Assembly (NCBI RefSeq): GCF_001735715.1
Contig: NZ_CP017259.1
Location: 1,485,501-1,549,500 of the forward strand
Direction of reading: 5' to 3'
Origin: Formosa sp. Hel3_A1_48
Lineage (GTDB): Bacteria; Bacteroidota; Bacteroidia; Flavobacteriales; Flavobacteriaceae
DNA: 64,000 nt
The translations under genes and the position numbers were made by a program. Each line of letters starts with the position of its first letter. The stretch's first letter is position 1. Under the pieces are notes generated by a model. It was not told where the DNA came from. It ran no database searches and saw only the letters and a program-made list of their open reading frames with translations. Below are positions 19,007 through 27,426 of the stretch, one piece after another.

Positions 19007-22000
19007 TTAGTAATTTAGATAAATCCAGCTGATTGTTGGTTCGCGACCAGAAGCATATTGAATGACATAGAAATAGGTCCCTACAGGCAATAATTCGTCT
19101 GAAGACCCACTGCTTGCGTCCTGACCACACCAATGGTCAACATAGTCATTAAGTTCAAAGACCTTAACGCCATATCTATTGTAAATTTCAGCTTTCACAA
19201 TATCTTCCTGCTCTTCTAAATGGTCAAGAACCAAACAGTCATTGAGGCCATCTCCATTGGGTGATATACCTTGGGGTATATCTACACAATTTTGATTTTG
19301 GAAGTAATTTACATTAATCATTGTTTCCGAAGCACAGCTTGTAGTTAAATTCGTTACTATTACAACAACAGGGTCATTTGTCAAATCTTCACCATGAATA
19401 AAACTTCCACTAGTGTCTTCTGCGATGAGCTCATTATCAACGTACCATGCGTAGTTGTACTCGGATGTCATTTCAGGGTCGTTAATGATATTAACGCTGA
19501 GTTCAACTTCGCCATTAATACATTTATTAAATGACGTGTCCTGTTCTAATTCAGGAACAATCCCTGGTAAAACATTGATTACGGTGCTTGCGTAACAGGC
19601 TGTTTCTTCATTATAAGCAGTGACAAGATATTCCCCATATGCTTGAGCTCCTTCTGCGAACATAAATGTATTTTCAGGGCCAGATTGAATATCCACGTTA
19701 TCATAAGTCCAATAATAAACAATATCTGGTGATTGTGCCGAAGCATCAATATTAACTTCTAGTACAGCTTCTTCTCCTGCACAGATAAATACGTCGTTTT
19801 CTACAGCAATAGGAATTGGGGTGGGTGTGATTTCAACAAGCACGGTATCGGTTACCGTTGCGGTCTCACCATTACACAAGTTGTATGTTACCGCAGCTGT
19901 ATATGTGGTAGTTTCTTCAGGGTAAACAGTGATGGTATCCTCAGTCCCAACAAGAGTATCTCCATCGTACCATTCAAACACATAGTCAGCCTCTCCAACT
20001 GATGGAGAAAAGCGCCAAGACTCGTTTGATGCTTCCCAGACACTTGTATTTCTATCTTCTGGTGTAAATGCAATGGTGTCATTAATATTTTGAATACCTA
20101 CTACGGCAAGCCCATCATTCCATTCTGTACAGATTGGCTTGTCTATAATATTTACATCTATAAAATTTGAGGATTCATAAAGAATAATCTGAGATGTAGA
20201 GGTGTAATCTGAACAGCTGAAGCCAAAATGGCAGACATCAATATAATTAACTACAAATTGTCGTGCAGGAGCACTTCCTAAAACCATATAATTAATCTCA
20301 CCACAATCTGAAGGGTCAATGTCGTGACCAACACCAAATATATTAGCTTCAGAAATTGTTGTGTTAGAACTGTTTGGGAGTTGATCAGGAGTTGAACTTC
20401 CAAATCCTTGTAAATCCCATCCATTTCCAGTTTCAGCATTTTCAAACTCAAAAGATAAAACACCATTTGAACCAATCAGTATTTGGCTGTAGGTTTCTCC
20501 AAAGAAACAAAAGTCAAAACCAAGGTCAATAGCTTCTGACCAAATGTCATCCGTATCAATACTTGTGGGCGTTCCACCTTCTAATATTGGCGCTGGGCAT
20601 TCATCTAGTAAAGTGACATCATAAGATGTGGTATCCTGGCCAACTATATGGTAGGACGCTGTTAGTACCGTAGCAGGATCATTATCACTACAAAATGTTG
20701 TGTCTTCTCCAGCATAAACAATCGAGCATTCGTTTGGTGGTGGTGGACACAAAAATGTGAGTGGATCACTTTCCAAAAGACAGCTTGTATCGTCTGTGTT
20801 TAATACAGAAATGACCACTTGGGTATTGGCAACATATGGACCAAAAGTCACCACACTTGTAGCTGTTGCTGTTTGAGTCGCACTTCCTTGATTATCAGTC
20901 AATTCAAGATTTGATGAACTTCCCATGTCTGTAATGTTGGCTTCAACATAAAATTCTTGATTGGGTTCGCAACTGCCTACTATATCGAATTCAACGGTTT
21001 GCGTAATGCACGTTTTACAAGATACATCAAAATCCCATGGAGTATAGCCAAAAGATGACTGACAACTTCCAGAACCATCTGAATCGACTTCAATGTAAAC
21101 TGCTGTAGATGTTGATTCTACAACTAAGTCTGTAAAATCTTCAATGTCTGCATCGTTATTATTGAATAGAACGGGAGATGTATTATCTGGGCCATCATAA
21201 ATCGTAAGATCATCCCAGAATCCTTCAATGGTTCCAGCATTAAATGTTATTTCTAAAGGAAAACCGTCAGTGGATGTAAATAACCAGAATGTTGAGTCAT
21301 TGTTGGTGTAACAATATTGAATATTTACTGCTTGGCCTGAAGCACAATCCACTGTATAATTAGTTTGTTGCGTCGTGGTAAAGGTTTCTGGTCCTGACCA
21401 AATAGAATAGCCGTCTTCCGTTCCACAATATGCACGAACATATACATCATAAGTTGTTAGAAAATCTAAATCAGTAAACGTTGTGGAGTTGACTGCTGTA
21501 AAGACACCAGCTGCAGTTGGAGCGGGATCTCCATTAGGCACAATCACATATTCCCATGATTCATTGCCATTTTGTGTTTCCCAGTCAAAATCTGCAGTAG
21601 TTCCACTAATGTTAGATATGGTAAGCTCTGTAGGCGCCAAACATGTTGGAGGTGGACCACAAGTAATTAAAATTTCATAACCATCACTTGTTACAGAAGA
21701 ATCACTGTCAAACACAAAAGTCAGTGCTCCAGAAACGTCTGTAGAAGTTATTGGGTCAGGGATAGTGGTTCCAGCATATGTACCTACAACTTCAGAACTA
21801 GTATTTGGGCCATTGTATACGGTCATGTCGTCACAGCAACCTTCTGTATCAAAACTTAGGAAAGTAAACGTCACAACATCTCCTGTGTTTTCTGGGAAAA
21901 CAGTAACGGTTATTAATTCATTATTCCCGTAGTTGCCGTCATTTCCACCAGCATCTGTTATAATGTCCCCACAGGCAGGGCCAGTTGAAAAGCTTGAAGA

Positions 22001-23338
22001 TACCCATCCGCTTACTGAACCATCATCACATAAAGCTCTTAGATAGAAATCATAACTTGTGTTGCTGTTTAATCCATTAATACTAAGTGGATTAGTTGTT
22101 GTGTTGGTACCTGTCTCATTTGGAGTTGTACCCGATGGAACAACTTGCCAATCCCATGAGGTTTCACTGCCCGCACTCCACGAAACATCAGCAGAGGACG
22201 CTGTTATGTTTGTAAGCGATAAATTACTTGGCGCTTGGCATTGTGGCTCTAAATAAGTCACGCTTAAATTCAAGCACATCGTAATACTGTCTGTCCAGTT
22301 ATCAGTATCGTTAGAAACAAGCGTCAATGATGTAAATCCAGTGAGGTCAATTCCTGCCATTTCTGCATTACATCCTGTTATTGAAACTCCATCGGACACC
22401 CCTCCAACTACGGTTAATGTCGCATTGTACCAAGTTGGACAAAAACTTCCCATTGTCATTGAGGCGATTGTAATTGATGTAATGGGTTCTCCTTCATTTA
22501 CTGTAAGATCGTCTGGAGTTAAATTTATAGTAGTCCCACCAGCGTCAGTTCCAGAGGCACAAACCTCTTCTTCAGCGTCTAAGGTTGCCACCGCCCAAGA
22601 GATTTCTAGCTCCAGACACATCGTAATATTGTCTGACCAGTTATCAGTATCGTTAGAAACAAGGGTCAGTGATGTAAATCCAGTAAGATCAATTCCTGTC
22701 ATATCGTCGTTACATCCTGTTATTGAAACTCCATCGGAGACCCCTCCTACAACAGTCAATGTCGCATTGTACCAAGTTGGACAAAAACTTCCCATTGTCA
22801 TTGAAGTAATAGAAACTGAACTAATTTGATTTTCACCATTGACTGTAAAGTCAATTGGTGTTAGATTTAAACTAGTTCCACCAGCATCAGTTCCTGAAGC
22901 ACAAAATTGTTCAGAGTCAGCGAGGTTTGGATTACTCCATGTTGGCTGCCAAGATACTTCTAAATCCAGACACATTGTAATACTATCTGTCCAGTTATCG
23001 GTATCGTTAGAAACAAGGGTCAATGATGTAAATCCAGTCAGGTCAATTCCTGCCATATCTGCATTACATCCTGTTATTGAAACTCCATCGGAGACCCCTC
23101 CAACTACGGTTAATGTCGCATTGTACCAAGCTGGACAAAAACTTCCCATTGTCATTGAGGCGATTGTAATTGATGTCGTAGGATAACTATCGTTTACAGA
23201 AATATCGGTTTGGGTTATGCTTAAAGTCGTTCCACCTGCATCAGTCCCTGTTGCGCAAAATTGTTCAACTTCAGTGTTAACAGCATAAGAAAAGATAGAG
23301 AATAATATGCACATCAGTGCGGTAGTAATATTTTTCAT
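19007..23338 (-). CDS. Large multidomain surface protein with type B T9SS C-terminal domain
   Basis: A 1443-residue secreted protein, first gene of a three-gene unit with PorP/SprF-like and PorE-like genes. Signal peptide about 1-19. Three tandem repeats of about 115 residues follow (about 25-360), each with the pattern CA(T/S)GTDAGGT and SMTMGSFCP. Then come fibronectin type III and CUB-like domains in alternation (about 365-790, CUB-like parts with CCDDMTVYNGP and DDLTIYDGP), a nidogen-like beta domain (about 870-1090), Ig/PKD-like domains (about 1095-1345) and a gliding-motility-associated type B C-terminal domain (about 1350-1443, SPNGDGLNDC, YNRYGVKVFE). Paired cysteines are frequent, fitting an extracellular location. 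Probable role: adhesion or binding of a macromolecule on the cell surface. Confidence 0.92.
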   Translation of the reverse strand: MKNITTALMCILFSIFSYAVNTEVEQFCATGTDAGGTTLSITQTDISVNDSYPTTSITIASMTMGSFCPAWYNATLTVVGGVSDGVSITGCNADMAGIDLTGFTSLTLVSNDTDNWTDSITMCLDLEVSWQPTWSNPNLADSEQFCASGTDAGGTSLNLTPIDFTVNGENQISSVSITSMTMGSFCPTWYNATLTVVGGVSDGVSITGCNDDMTGIDLTGFTSLTLVSNDTDNWSDNITMCLELEISWAVATLDAEEEVCASGTDAGGTTINLTPDDLTVNEGEPITSITIASMTMGSFCPTWYNATLTVVGGVSDGVSITGCNAEMAGIDLTGFTSLTLVSNDTDNWTDSITMCLNLSVTYLEPQCQAPSNLSLTNITASSADVSWSAGSETSWDWQVVPSGTTPNETGTNTTTNPLSINGLNSNTSYDFYLRALCDDGSVSGWVSSSFSTGPACGDIITDAGGNDGNYGNNELITVTVFPENTGDVVTFTFLSFDTEGCCDDMTVYNGPNTSSEVVGTYAGTTIPDPITSTDVSGALTFVFDSDSSVTSDGYEILITCGPPPTCLAPTELTISNISGTTADFDWETQNGNESWEYVIVPNGDPAPTAAGVFTAVNSTTFTDLDFLTTYDVYVRAYCGTEDGYSIWSGPETFTTTQQTNYTVDCASGQAVNIQYCYTNNDSTFWLFTSTDGFPLEITFNAGTIEGFWDDLTIYDGPDNTSPVLFNNNDADIEDFTDLVVESTSTAVYIEVDSDGSGSCQSSFGYTPWDFDVSCKTCITQTVEFDIVGSCEPNQEFYVEANITDMGSSSNLELTDNQGSATQTATATSVVTFGPYVANTQVVISVLNTDDTSCLLESDPLTFLCPPPPNECSIVYAGEDTTFCSDNDPATVLTASYHIVGQDTTSYDVTLLDECPAPILEGGTPTSIDTDDIWSEAIDLGFDFCFFGETYSQILIGSNGVLSFEFENAETGNGWDLQGFGSSTPDQLPNSSNTTISEANIFGVGHDIDPSDCGEINYMVLGSAPARQFVVNYIDVCHFGFSCSDYTSTSQIILYESSNFIDVNIIDKPICTEWNDGLAVVGIQNINDTIAFTPEDRNTSVWEASNESWRFSPSVGEADYVFEWYDGDTLVGTEDTITVYPEETTTYTAAVTYNLCNGETATVTDTVLVEITPTPIPIAVENDVFICAGEEAVLEVNIDASAQSPDIVYYWTYDNVDIQSGPENTFMFAEGAQAYGEYLVTAYNEETACYASTVINVLPGIVPELEQDTSFNKCINGEVELSVNIINDPEMTSEYNYAWYVDNELIAEDTSGSFIHGEDLTNDPVVVIVTNLTTSCASETMINVNYFQNQNCVDIPQGISPNGDGLNDCLVLDHLEEQEDIVKAEIYNRYGVKVFELNDYVDHWCGQDASSGSSDELLPVGTYFYVIQYASGREPTISWIYLNY
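22261..23270 (-). repeat. Three tandem in-gene repeats encoding the adhesin N-terminal domains
   Basis: Three copies of a unit of about 340-355 bases, with equivalent points at 22275, 22617 and 22971 (periods 342 and 354). Over about 200 bases the copies are nearly identical in DNA as well as protein, implying recent duplication or gene conversion. The unit encodes one beta-sandwich-like domain of about 115 residues with conserved Cys and GGVSDGVSITGC. Confidence 0.93.
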
Positions 23339-23490
23339 CTTGTAAATTGGTTAATTTGAAGTTTGAATTTAACAAAATCATAACACATTAACTTGTTTTT
23401 AAATGTGTAAATAGATAAAAGGTTAATAAAAGCCGACCAAAAGCATAATTATTGATTAAAACTTTATCTTTCCTTCTATTTATTAATGTG

Positions 23491-23498
23491 TAATTTTG
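23491..23498 (+). promoter_or_regulatory. -7 promoter element for hflX
   Basis: TAATTTTG is a full match to TAnnTTTG. It lies 8 bases before the ATG at 23507 and overlaps the in-frame upstream ATG at 23486, so translation must start at 23507 if this is the promoter; the message would then be leaderless or nearly so. Confidence 0.65.
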
Positions 23499-23506
23499 CA
23501 TTCATT

Positions 23507-24718
23507 ATGATTGAGAAAAAAGACAGTAATTTGGAGTCAGCAGTGCTTGTTGGGGTAATTACCAAGACCCAAAATGAAGAACAATCCAAAGAATATTTAG
23601 ATGAGTTGGCGTTTTTGACCTACACTGCTGGAGGTGAAGTTGTTAAGCGTTTTACACAAAAAATGGACATGCCCAACCCAAAAACATTTATTGGCTCCGG
23701 CAAAATGAAAGACTTGGAAGAATTCATTAAAGAAAATAAAATTGGAACTGCTATTTTTGATGATGAACTTTCTGCAGCTCAAGAGCGAAATATCAGCAAA
23801 ATCTTAAATTGTAAAGTTTTAGACCGCACCAATCTCATTCTCGATATTTTTGCCCAACGCGCGCAAACCAGCTATGCTAGAACTCAAGTAGAATTGGCCC
23901 AATGCCAATACTTGTTACCACGACTTAAAGGCATGTGGACACACCTTGAGCGTCAAAAAGGGGGGATCGGAATGCGTGGACCAGGGGAAACTGAAATTGA
24001 AACAGATCGACGAATCGTTAGAGAAAAAATAGCTCTTCTTAAGGCTAAAATCAAAAAAATTGACAAGCAAATGTCCGTTCAGCGTGGCAATCGTGGGGCT
24101 TTGGTGCGTGTCGCTTTGGTGGGCTATACCAACGTTGGAAAATCTACGTTGATGAATGTCATCAGCAAATCGGATGTTTTTGCTGAAAATAAATTATTTG
24201 CAACCCTAGATACTACAGTACGCAAAGTTGTAGTAAAAAACTTGCCATTTTTGATGAGTGATACTGTAGGATTTATACGGAAACTTCCAACACAATTGGT
24301 TGATTCTTTTAAAAGTACTTTAGATGAAGTGCGGGAGTCAGATTTATTATTGCACGTTGTAGATATCTCTCATCCCAGTTTTGAAGAGCACATAGAATCG
24401 GTCAATAAAATATTGGAGGAAATTCATGCTTTGGATAAGCCCACGCTTATGGTATTTAATAAAATTGATGCATATACCCCTGAGCCTTTTGATGAAACCG
24501 ACCTCATGAATCCAAGGACAAAAGCGCATTATTCGCTACAGGAGTGGAAAGCTACATGGATGTCTAAAATTGGTGATCATTCGCTATTTATTTCGGCCTT
24601 AAATAAAGAAAATCTTGAAGATTTTCGTAAACGTGTTTACGTTGAGGTGCGTAAAATTCATATTCAACGTTTTCCTTACAACCATTTCTTATATCCTGAC
24701 TATGAAGATAATGAATAA
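23507..24718 (+). CDS. hflX: GTPase HflX, ribosome-associated
   Basis: A translational GTPase that binds the 50S subunit and in other bacteria splits stalled ribosomes under stress. I take the ATG at 23507 (403 residues) rather than 23486, since the latter lies inside a promoter-like box. The N-terminal HflX domain (about 10-190) contains GSGKMKDLEEFI and ends with the family signature GPGETEIETDRR. The GTPase domain (about 195-360) shows G1 GYTNVGKST, G3 DTVGF, and G4 NKID. Length and layout are normal. It stands alone: a terminator follows directly, and the divergent gene upstream is the adhesin. The assignment is secure. Confidence 0.95.
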   Translation: MIEKKDSNLESAVLVGVITKTQNEEQSKEYLDELAFLTYTAGGEVVKRFTQKMDMPNPKTFIGSGKMKDLEEFIKENKIGTAIFDDELSAAQERNISKILNCKVLDRTNLILDIFAQRAQTSYARTQVELAQCQYLLPRLKGMWTHLERQKGGIGMRGPGETEIETDRRIVREKIALLKAKIKKIDKQMSVQRGNRGALVRVALVGYTNVGKSTLMNVISKSDVFAENKLFATLDTTVRKVVVKNLPFLMSDTVGFIRKLPTQLVDSFKSTLDEVRESDLLLHVVDISHPSFEEHIESVNKILEEIHALDKPTLMVFNKIDAYTPEPFDETDLMNPRTKAHYSLQEWKATWMSKIGDHSLFISALNKENLEDFRKRVYVEVRKIHIQRFPYNHFLYPDYEDNE

Positions 24719-24745
24719 AAAAAGCACCATTTGGTGCTTTTTTTT
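24717..24745. terminator. Bidirectional terminator between hflX and the DUF3078 gene
   Basis: A-tract, stem GCACCA, loop TT, stem TGGTGC and eight T residues form a compact hairpin beginning at the hflX stop codon. The A-rich left flank gives a T tract on the minus strand as well, so it can also serve the convergent gene ending at 24762. Confidence 0.92.
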
Positions 24746-24761
24746 CTTAAATCAATAGGTC

Positions 24762-25601
24762 TTAAAAATCATAGTTAACACCAATACCAAAGACTTGACG
24801 TGTTTGCAGACCTCTAAACGCATTGTCGTCATATATAGTTTGGATAGAGAAGTTGGCCGAAATGTATTTATTTACAGTCATGATTAAATTCATGCTGTAA
24901 TCCAAATCGATGTTTCTAGCTTCGATAAGATAGTTAGAAAATAGATTCAAAATATTTTCCATGCTTATATTTTTCATCAAATTGAGTTTATAATAAGCAC
25001 TAATTGAGGCTCCTAGTTCGTAACGGGTACTCTTCCCTTCTTCAACGCCAAAATACTTTTCGTTGGGCAGGGTTAAGCTCTTATCTACAATAATAAATCG
25101 GCTTGTGGCTGGTGCAAAATTGATCTTAAGGTTATCGCTTTTTTTCCAAAATAGTCCTGGTCCAAATTGTATGTATGCTGGAGATAAAAATGTTGTTGGT
25201 CCTTTTGTGTCTTTGTCTAGGTCGTCAGCGAATTGTGTTTTAAAATTCAAAAAGAAAGAATAATGCCATAAGTTCTTTGCTTTTTTCCCAAGGATAGAGT
25301 TCCATTCTAAAAGGTCACTAGACTTTTGGACCTCTTGGCCCTTAATTTTAGTAATGCCGAAATTAGCAATCAATTTATTGTCCCAGGTCCAATGTTCTTT
25401 TAGGTAGTTAAAATCGTAATTAAGACCAAGTGTTCCAGAGATATTATCGACGCCGCCTGCAATCCAATTGTTAAATGAGGATTGGTTGGCTAAAAAGGTA
25501 ATTACCCCTTTTTTGGTCCAATTTGATTGAATTTGATCAGTGTTTTGTGCATAGCTAGAGCTAAGCTGAACGCTCAGCGCTAAGAGTAGGATTTTTTTCA
25601 T
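24762..25601 (-). CDS. DUF3078 family outer-membrane beta-barrel protein
   Basis: A 279-residue protein with a signal peptide (MKKILLLALSVQLSSSYAQ) and a mature part of alternating beta strands rich in Trp and Tyr, typical of DUF3078. Family hallmarks include the segment with FNNWIAGG, LNYDFNYLKEHWTWDN and the C-terminal GIGVNYDF, which ends in an aromatic residue as expected for an outer-membrane barrel. The function of the family is not known. It has its own well-formed promoter (25633-25662) and a terminator, so it is transcribed separately from the SUF operon upstream. A role in envelope structure or transport would be a guess. Confidence 0.85.
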   Translation of the reverse strand: MKKILLLALSVQLSSSYAQNTDQIQSNWTKKGVITFLANQSSFNNWIAGGVDNISGTLGLNYDFNYLKEHWTWDNKLIANFGITKIKGQEVQKSSDLLEWNSILGKKAKNLWHYSFFLNFKTQFADDLDKDTKGPTTFLSPAYIQFGPGLFWKKSDNLKINFAPATSRFIIVDKSLTLPNEKYFGVEEGKSTRYELGASISAYYKLNLMKNISMENILNLFSNYLIEARNIDLDYSMNLIMTVNKYISANFSIQTIYDDNAFRGLQTRQVFGIGVNYDF

Positions 25602-25632
25602 TTGATTTTCAGATTTAGGGTGTATTATAATA

Positions 25633-25662
25633 CAAAGATATTATTATACTTGAGTTCTCAAA
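25633..25662 (-). promoter_or_regulatory. Complete Bacteroidota promoter for the DUF3078 gene
   Basis: On the minus strand TTTG (25662-25659), an 18-base spacer and TATCTTTG (25640-25633) match the -33/-7 consensus of Bacteroidota vegetative promoters. It is 31 bases before the start codon and is the best-formed promoter in the window. Confidence 0.75.
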
Positions 25663-25678
25663 TAATATTCAGGCGAAA

Positions 25679-26191
25679 TTATATTTTTTTCCTCTTGGTG
25701 AGTGGTACTGAAGAGCAGGCTTCTCCATACATAATGGATTTTGCGATTGGTTGCAACTTTTGAATAAGCATCAAGTATGCATTTTGGGGTACAGGTTTAT
25801 TTGTACAGCCCTTTATAATGACAGGTTTGTCTGTGCAATAATCTAAGTCCAAATTGTTAATTATTGCAGCGTAAATTATGGATTCTAGCTGCTCCATAGA
25901 CCCGACAATAACTGTCTTTGCAATGCCACTAAGATGCGTTTGGATGAGCATATAGGCCCATGTAGGGACAATTGCGTCAGAACTACAATGCAGGGCAATA
26001 TGGTGGTTTTTGTACTGCTGCCAATCGAATTTTTTTAGCGTTTCCCTAAATTCTTTTTCTTTCAAAACAAGCTCTTGAAATAACCAATACTTAATATCTA
26101 TAAGGCTACGTTTCTCTGTTGTGTAGAATGTTTCTAGGTCAATTGAAACTAAATTGCTTTTCGCTACGCGATTTATAATTTCGTCTGCCAT
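25679..26191 (-). CDS. DUF2480 family protein
   Basis: A 170-residue soluble protein starting at the ATG at 26191 (MADEIINRVAKSNL); an earlier in-frame ATG at 26212 lies within the upstream gene and is less likely. No signal peptide or membrane helix. The family is found at the end of SUF-type operons in Bacteroidota and is uncharacterised. It begins one base after the stop of the sufT-like gene, so it is co-transcribed and perhaps translationally coupled. Two cysteines (DYCTDKP, GCTNKP) and the C-terminal GEACSSVPL are visible, which would allow a role in iron-sulfur chemistry, but that is inference from context only. Confidence 0.82.
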   Translation of the reverse strand: MADEIINRVAKSNLVSIDLETFYTTEKRSLIDIKYWLFQELVLKEKEFRETLKKFDWQQYKNHHIALHCSSDAIVPTWAYMLIQTHLSGIAKTVIVGSMEQLESIIYAAIINNLDLDYCTDKPVIIKGCTNKPVPQNAYLMLIQKLQPIAKSIMYGEACSSVPLTKRKKI

Positions 26192-26192
26192 T

Positions 26193-26519
26193 CTAAAGCA
26201 TTCCAAGTTCAAGTTTTGCTTCGTCGCTCATCAAATCTTGTGTCCACGGTGGATCAAAAGTGATTTCGACTTCTGCATTTTTCACCTCGTCAAGAGACTT
26301 TACTTTTTCTTCAACTTCCAAGGGAAGTGTTTCTGCAACAGGGCAATTTGGTGTTGTAAGCGTCATTAGGATTTTAACCTCATAATCTTCATTCACAAAA
26401 ACGTCATAGATGAGACCTAGCTCATAAATATCTACAGGAATTTCTGGATCGAATATGGTTTTTAGAACGCGGACAATTTTTTCGCCTAAAGCATTAACAT
26501 CTATAGTTGATTCACTCAT
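26193..26519 (-). CDS. sufT: SUF-associated MIP18/DUF59 family protein (SufT-like)
   Basis: A 108-residue member of the DUF59/MIP18 family, which helps Fe-S cluster maturation or delivery. The motif DPEIPVDIYELGLIYDV is the family signature, and TLTTPNCPVAETLP carries the conserved reactive Cys. The remainder (EVEITFDPPWTQDLMSDEAK) matches the family C-terminus. The start ATG overlaps the stop of sufE by 4 bases (ATGA), and the next gene follows after one base, so it is firmly in the SUF operon. The symbol follows the SUF-associated DUF59 naming; the exact carrier or target proteins are not known. Confidence 0.9.
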   Translation of the reverse strand: MSESTIDVNALGEKIVRVLKTIFDPEIPVDIYELGLIYDVFVNEDYEVKILMTLTTPNCPVAETLPLEVEEKVKSLDEVKNAEVEITFDPPWTQDLMSDEAKLELGML

Positions 26520-26941
26520 GATTGTTGTTGTGTTTGGTATGCAATAGCATACATTTTTATTTGTTTGATCATACTTACCAACCCATTAGCGCGAGTTGGC
26601 GAGAGGTGTTCTTTAAGGCCAATTTTGTCAATAAAATTAGTATTGGCTTCTAAAATTGATTGTGGAGTTTGTTGTGTAAATACACGGATCAAAATCGCCA
26701 CTATTCCCTTTGTAATGATCGCATCACTATCTGCTGTAAAAATAACTTTATCTTGCTCAAATTCAGCGTGAAGCCATACTTTACTCTGACACCCTTTGAT
26801 GATGTTGTTGTCCGTTTTGTGTTTTGGATCGATAAGAGGCAAAGATTTACCTAGTTCAATCATATACTCATAGCGTTCCATCCAATCTTCAAACATGGAA
26901 AACTCATCTACTATTTCTTCTTGAATTATTTTTATACTCAT
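26516..26941 (-). CDS. sufE: Cysteine desulfurase sulfur acceptor SufE
   Basis: Takes the persulfide from SufS and passes sulfur to the SufBCD scaffold. At 141 residues it is of normal size. The active-site Cys lies in IIKGCQSKVWL at about residue 50, the family signature; the MFEDWMERYEYMIELGKSLP helix near the N-terminus is also typical. The gene overlaps the sufT-like gene by 4 bases and is 18 bases downstream of a lipoprotein gene that separates it from sufS. The assignment is secure. Confidence 0.95.
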   Translation of the reverse strand: MSIKIIQEEIVDEFSMFEDWMERYEYMIELGKSLPLIDPKHKTDNNIIKGCQSKVWLHAEFEQDKVIFTADSDAIITKGIVAILIRVFTQQTPQSILEANTNFIDKIGLKEHLSPTRANGLVSMIKQIKMYAIAYQTQQQS

Positions 26942-26959
26942 AATGCAAAAATACGATTC

Positions 26960-27418
26960 TTATTTTTGAATTGCATCGTCTTCGCTCATGTACAATAAAT
27001 GGGTCACCAAAGCTTTGATTTGATCAGGAGGATTTCCATGATCAAAACTACGTGACCTGAAAGTTGAGGTGTTGATCTTGATGGTCAATTCGCCATGCTG
27101 AATTTGATCTGTATGCCGATCGTTTGAAGGGGCTTCTAGATTTTCGAATTCTTTGAAATCAATTTTATTCAAAAGGTCAAGTGCTTTTGCCCAATCTATT
27201 GGCACCACTTCTCTGTATGTAAATTTGCTTTTAGCATAGTCAAGAAAAGTTTTAACTTTATTTTGCTGGACATGATATTCTCTATAGAATCCACGGGTGT
27301 AGTATTTATACACCATCACTACTTTTCGATTATCATTGTTGCTCTGTTTGTCTAATTTATTCGACACACATTGGGTTGATAAGATAGTAACACAGAAAAA
27401 AGTAATTAGAAATTTCAT
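26960..27418 (-). CDS. Putative lipoprotein inside the SUF operon
   Basis: A 152-residue protein with a short signal ending in a lipobox-like STQC (Cys at 17), so probably a lipoprotein. The rest is soluble, mixed alpha/beta, with YKYYTRGFYREYHVQQNKVK, and I recognise no named family; proteins of this type are usually annotated only as hypothetical in Flavobacteriaceae. It lies between sufS (8 bases upstream) and sufE (18 bases downstream) on the same strand, so it is transcribed with cytosolic Fe-S assembly genes although the product would sit in the envelope. No catalytic motif and only the lipobox Cys are seen. Function unknown. Confidence 0.72.
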   Translation of the reverse strand: MKFLITFFCVTILSTQCVSNKLDKQSNNDNRKVVMVYKYYTRGFYREYHVQQNKVKTFLDYAKSKFTYREVVPIDWAKALDLLNKIDFKEFENLEAPSNDRHTDQIQHGELTIKINTSTFRSRSFDHGNPPDQIKALVTHLLYMSEDDAIQK

Positions 27419-27426
27419 ATTTTAAA

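Noticed and set aside
22341-23186. Long open frames on the plus strand opposite the adhesin repeats
   Set aside because: They are antisense shadows of the three tandem repeats: repeated composition keeps stops out of the opposite strand. They have no start context, no recognisable domain, and copy each other exactly as the repeats do.
22261-23270. Possible CRISPR-like or mobile repeat array
   Set aside because: The unit is about 350 bases, in frame, and encodes protein domains; there are no short spacers and no cas genes anywhere in the window.
23486-23506. Upstream ATG of hflX
   Set aside because: It overlaps a perfect TAnnTTTG promoter box, so it is unlikely to be transcribed; ATG 23507 fits the family N-terminus.
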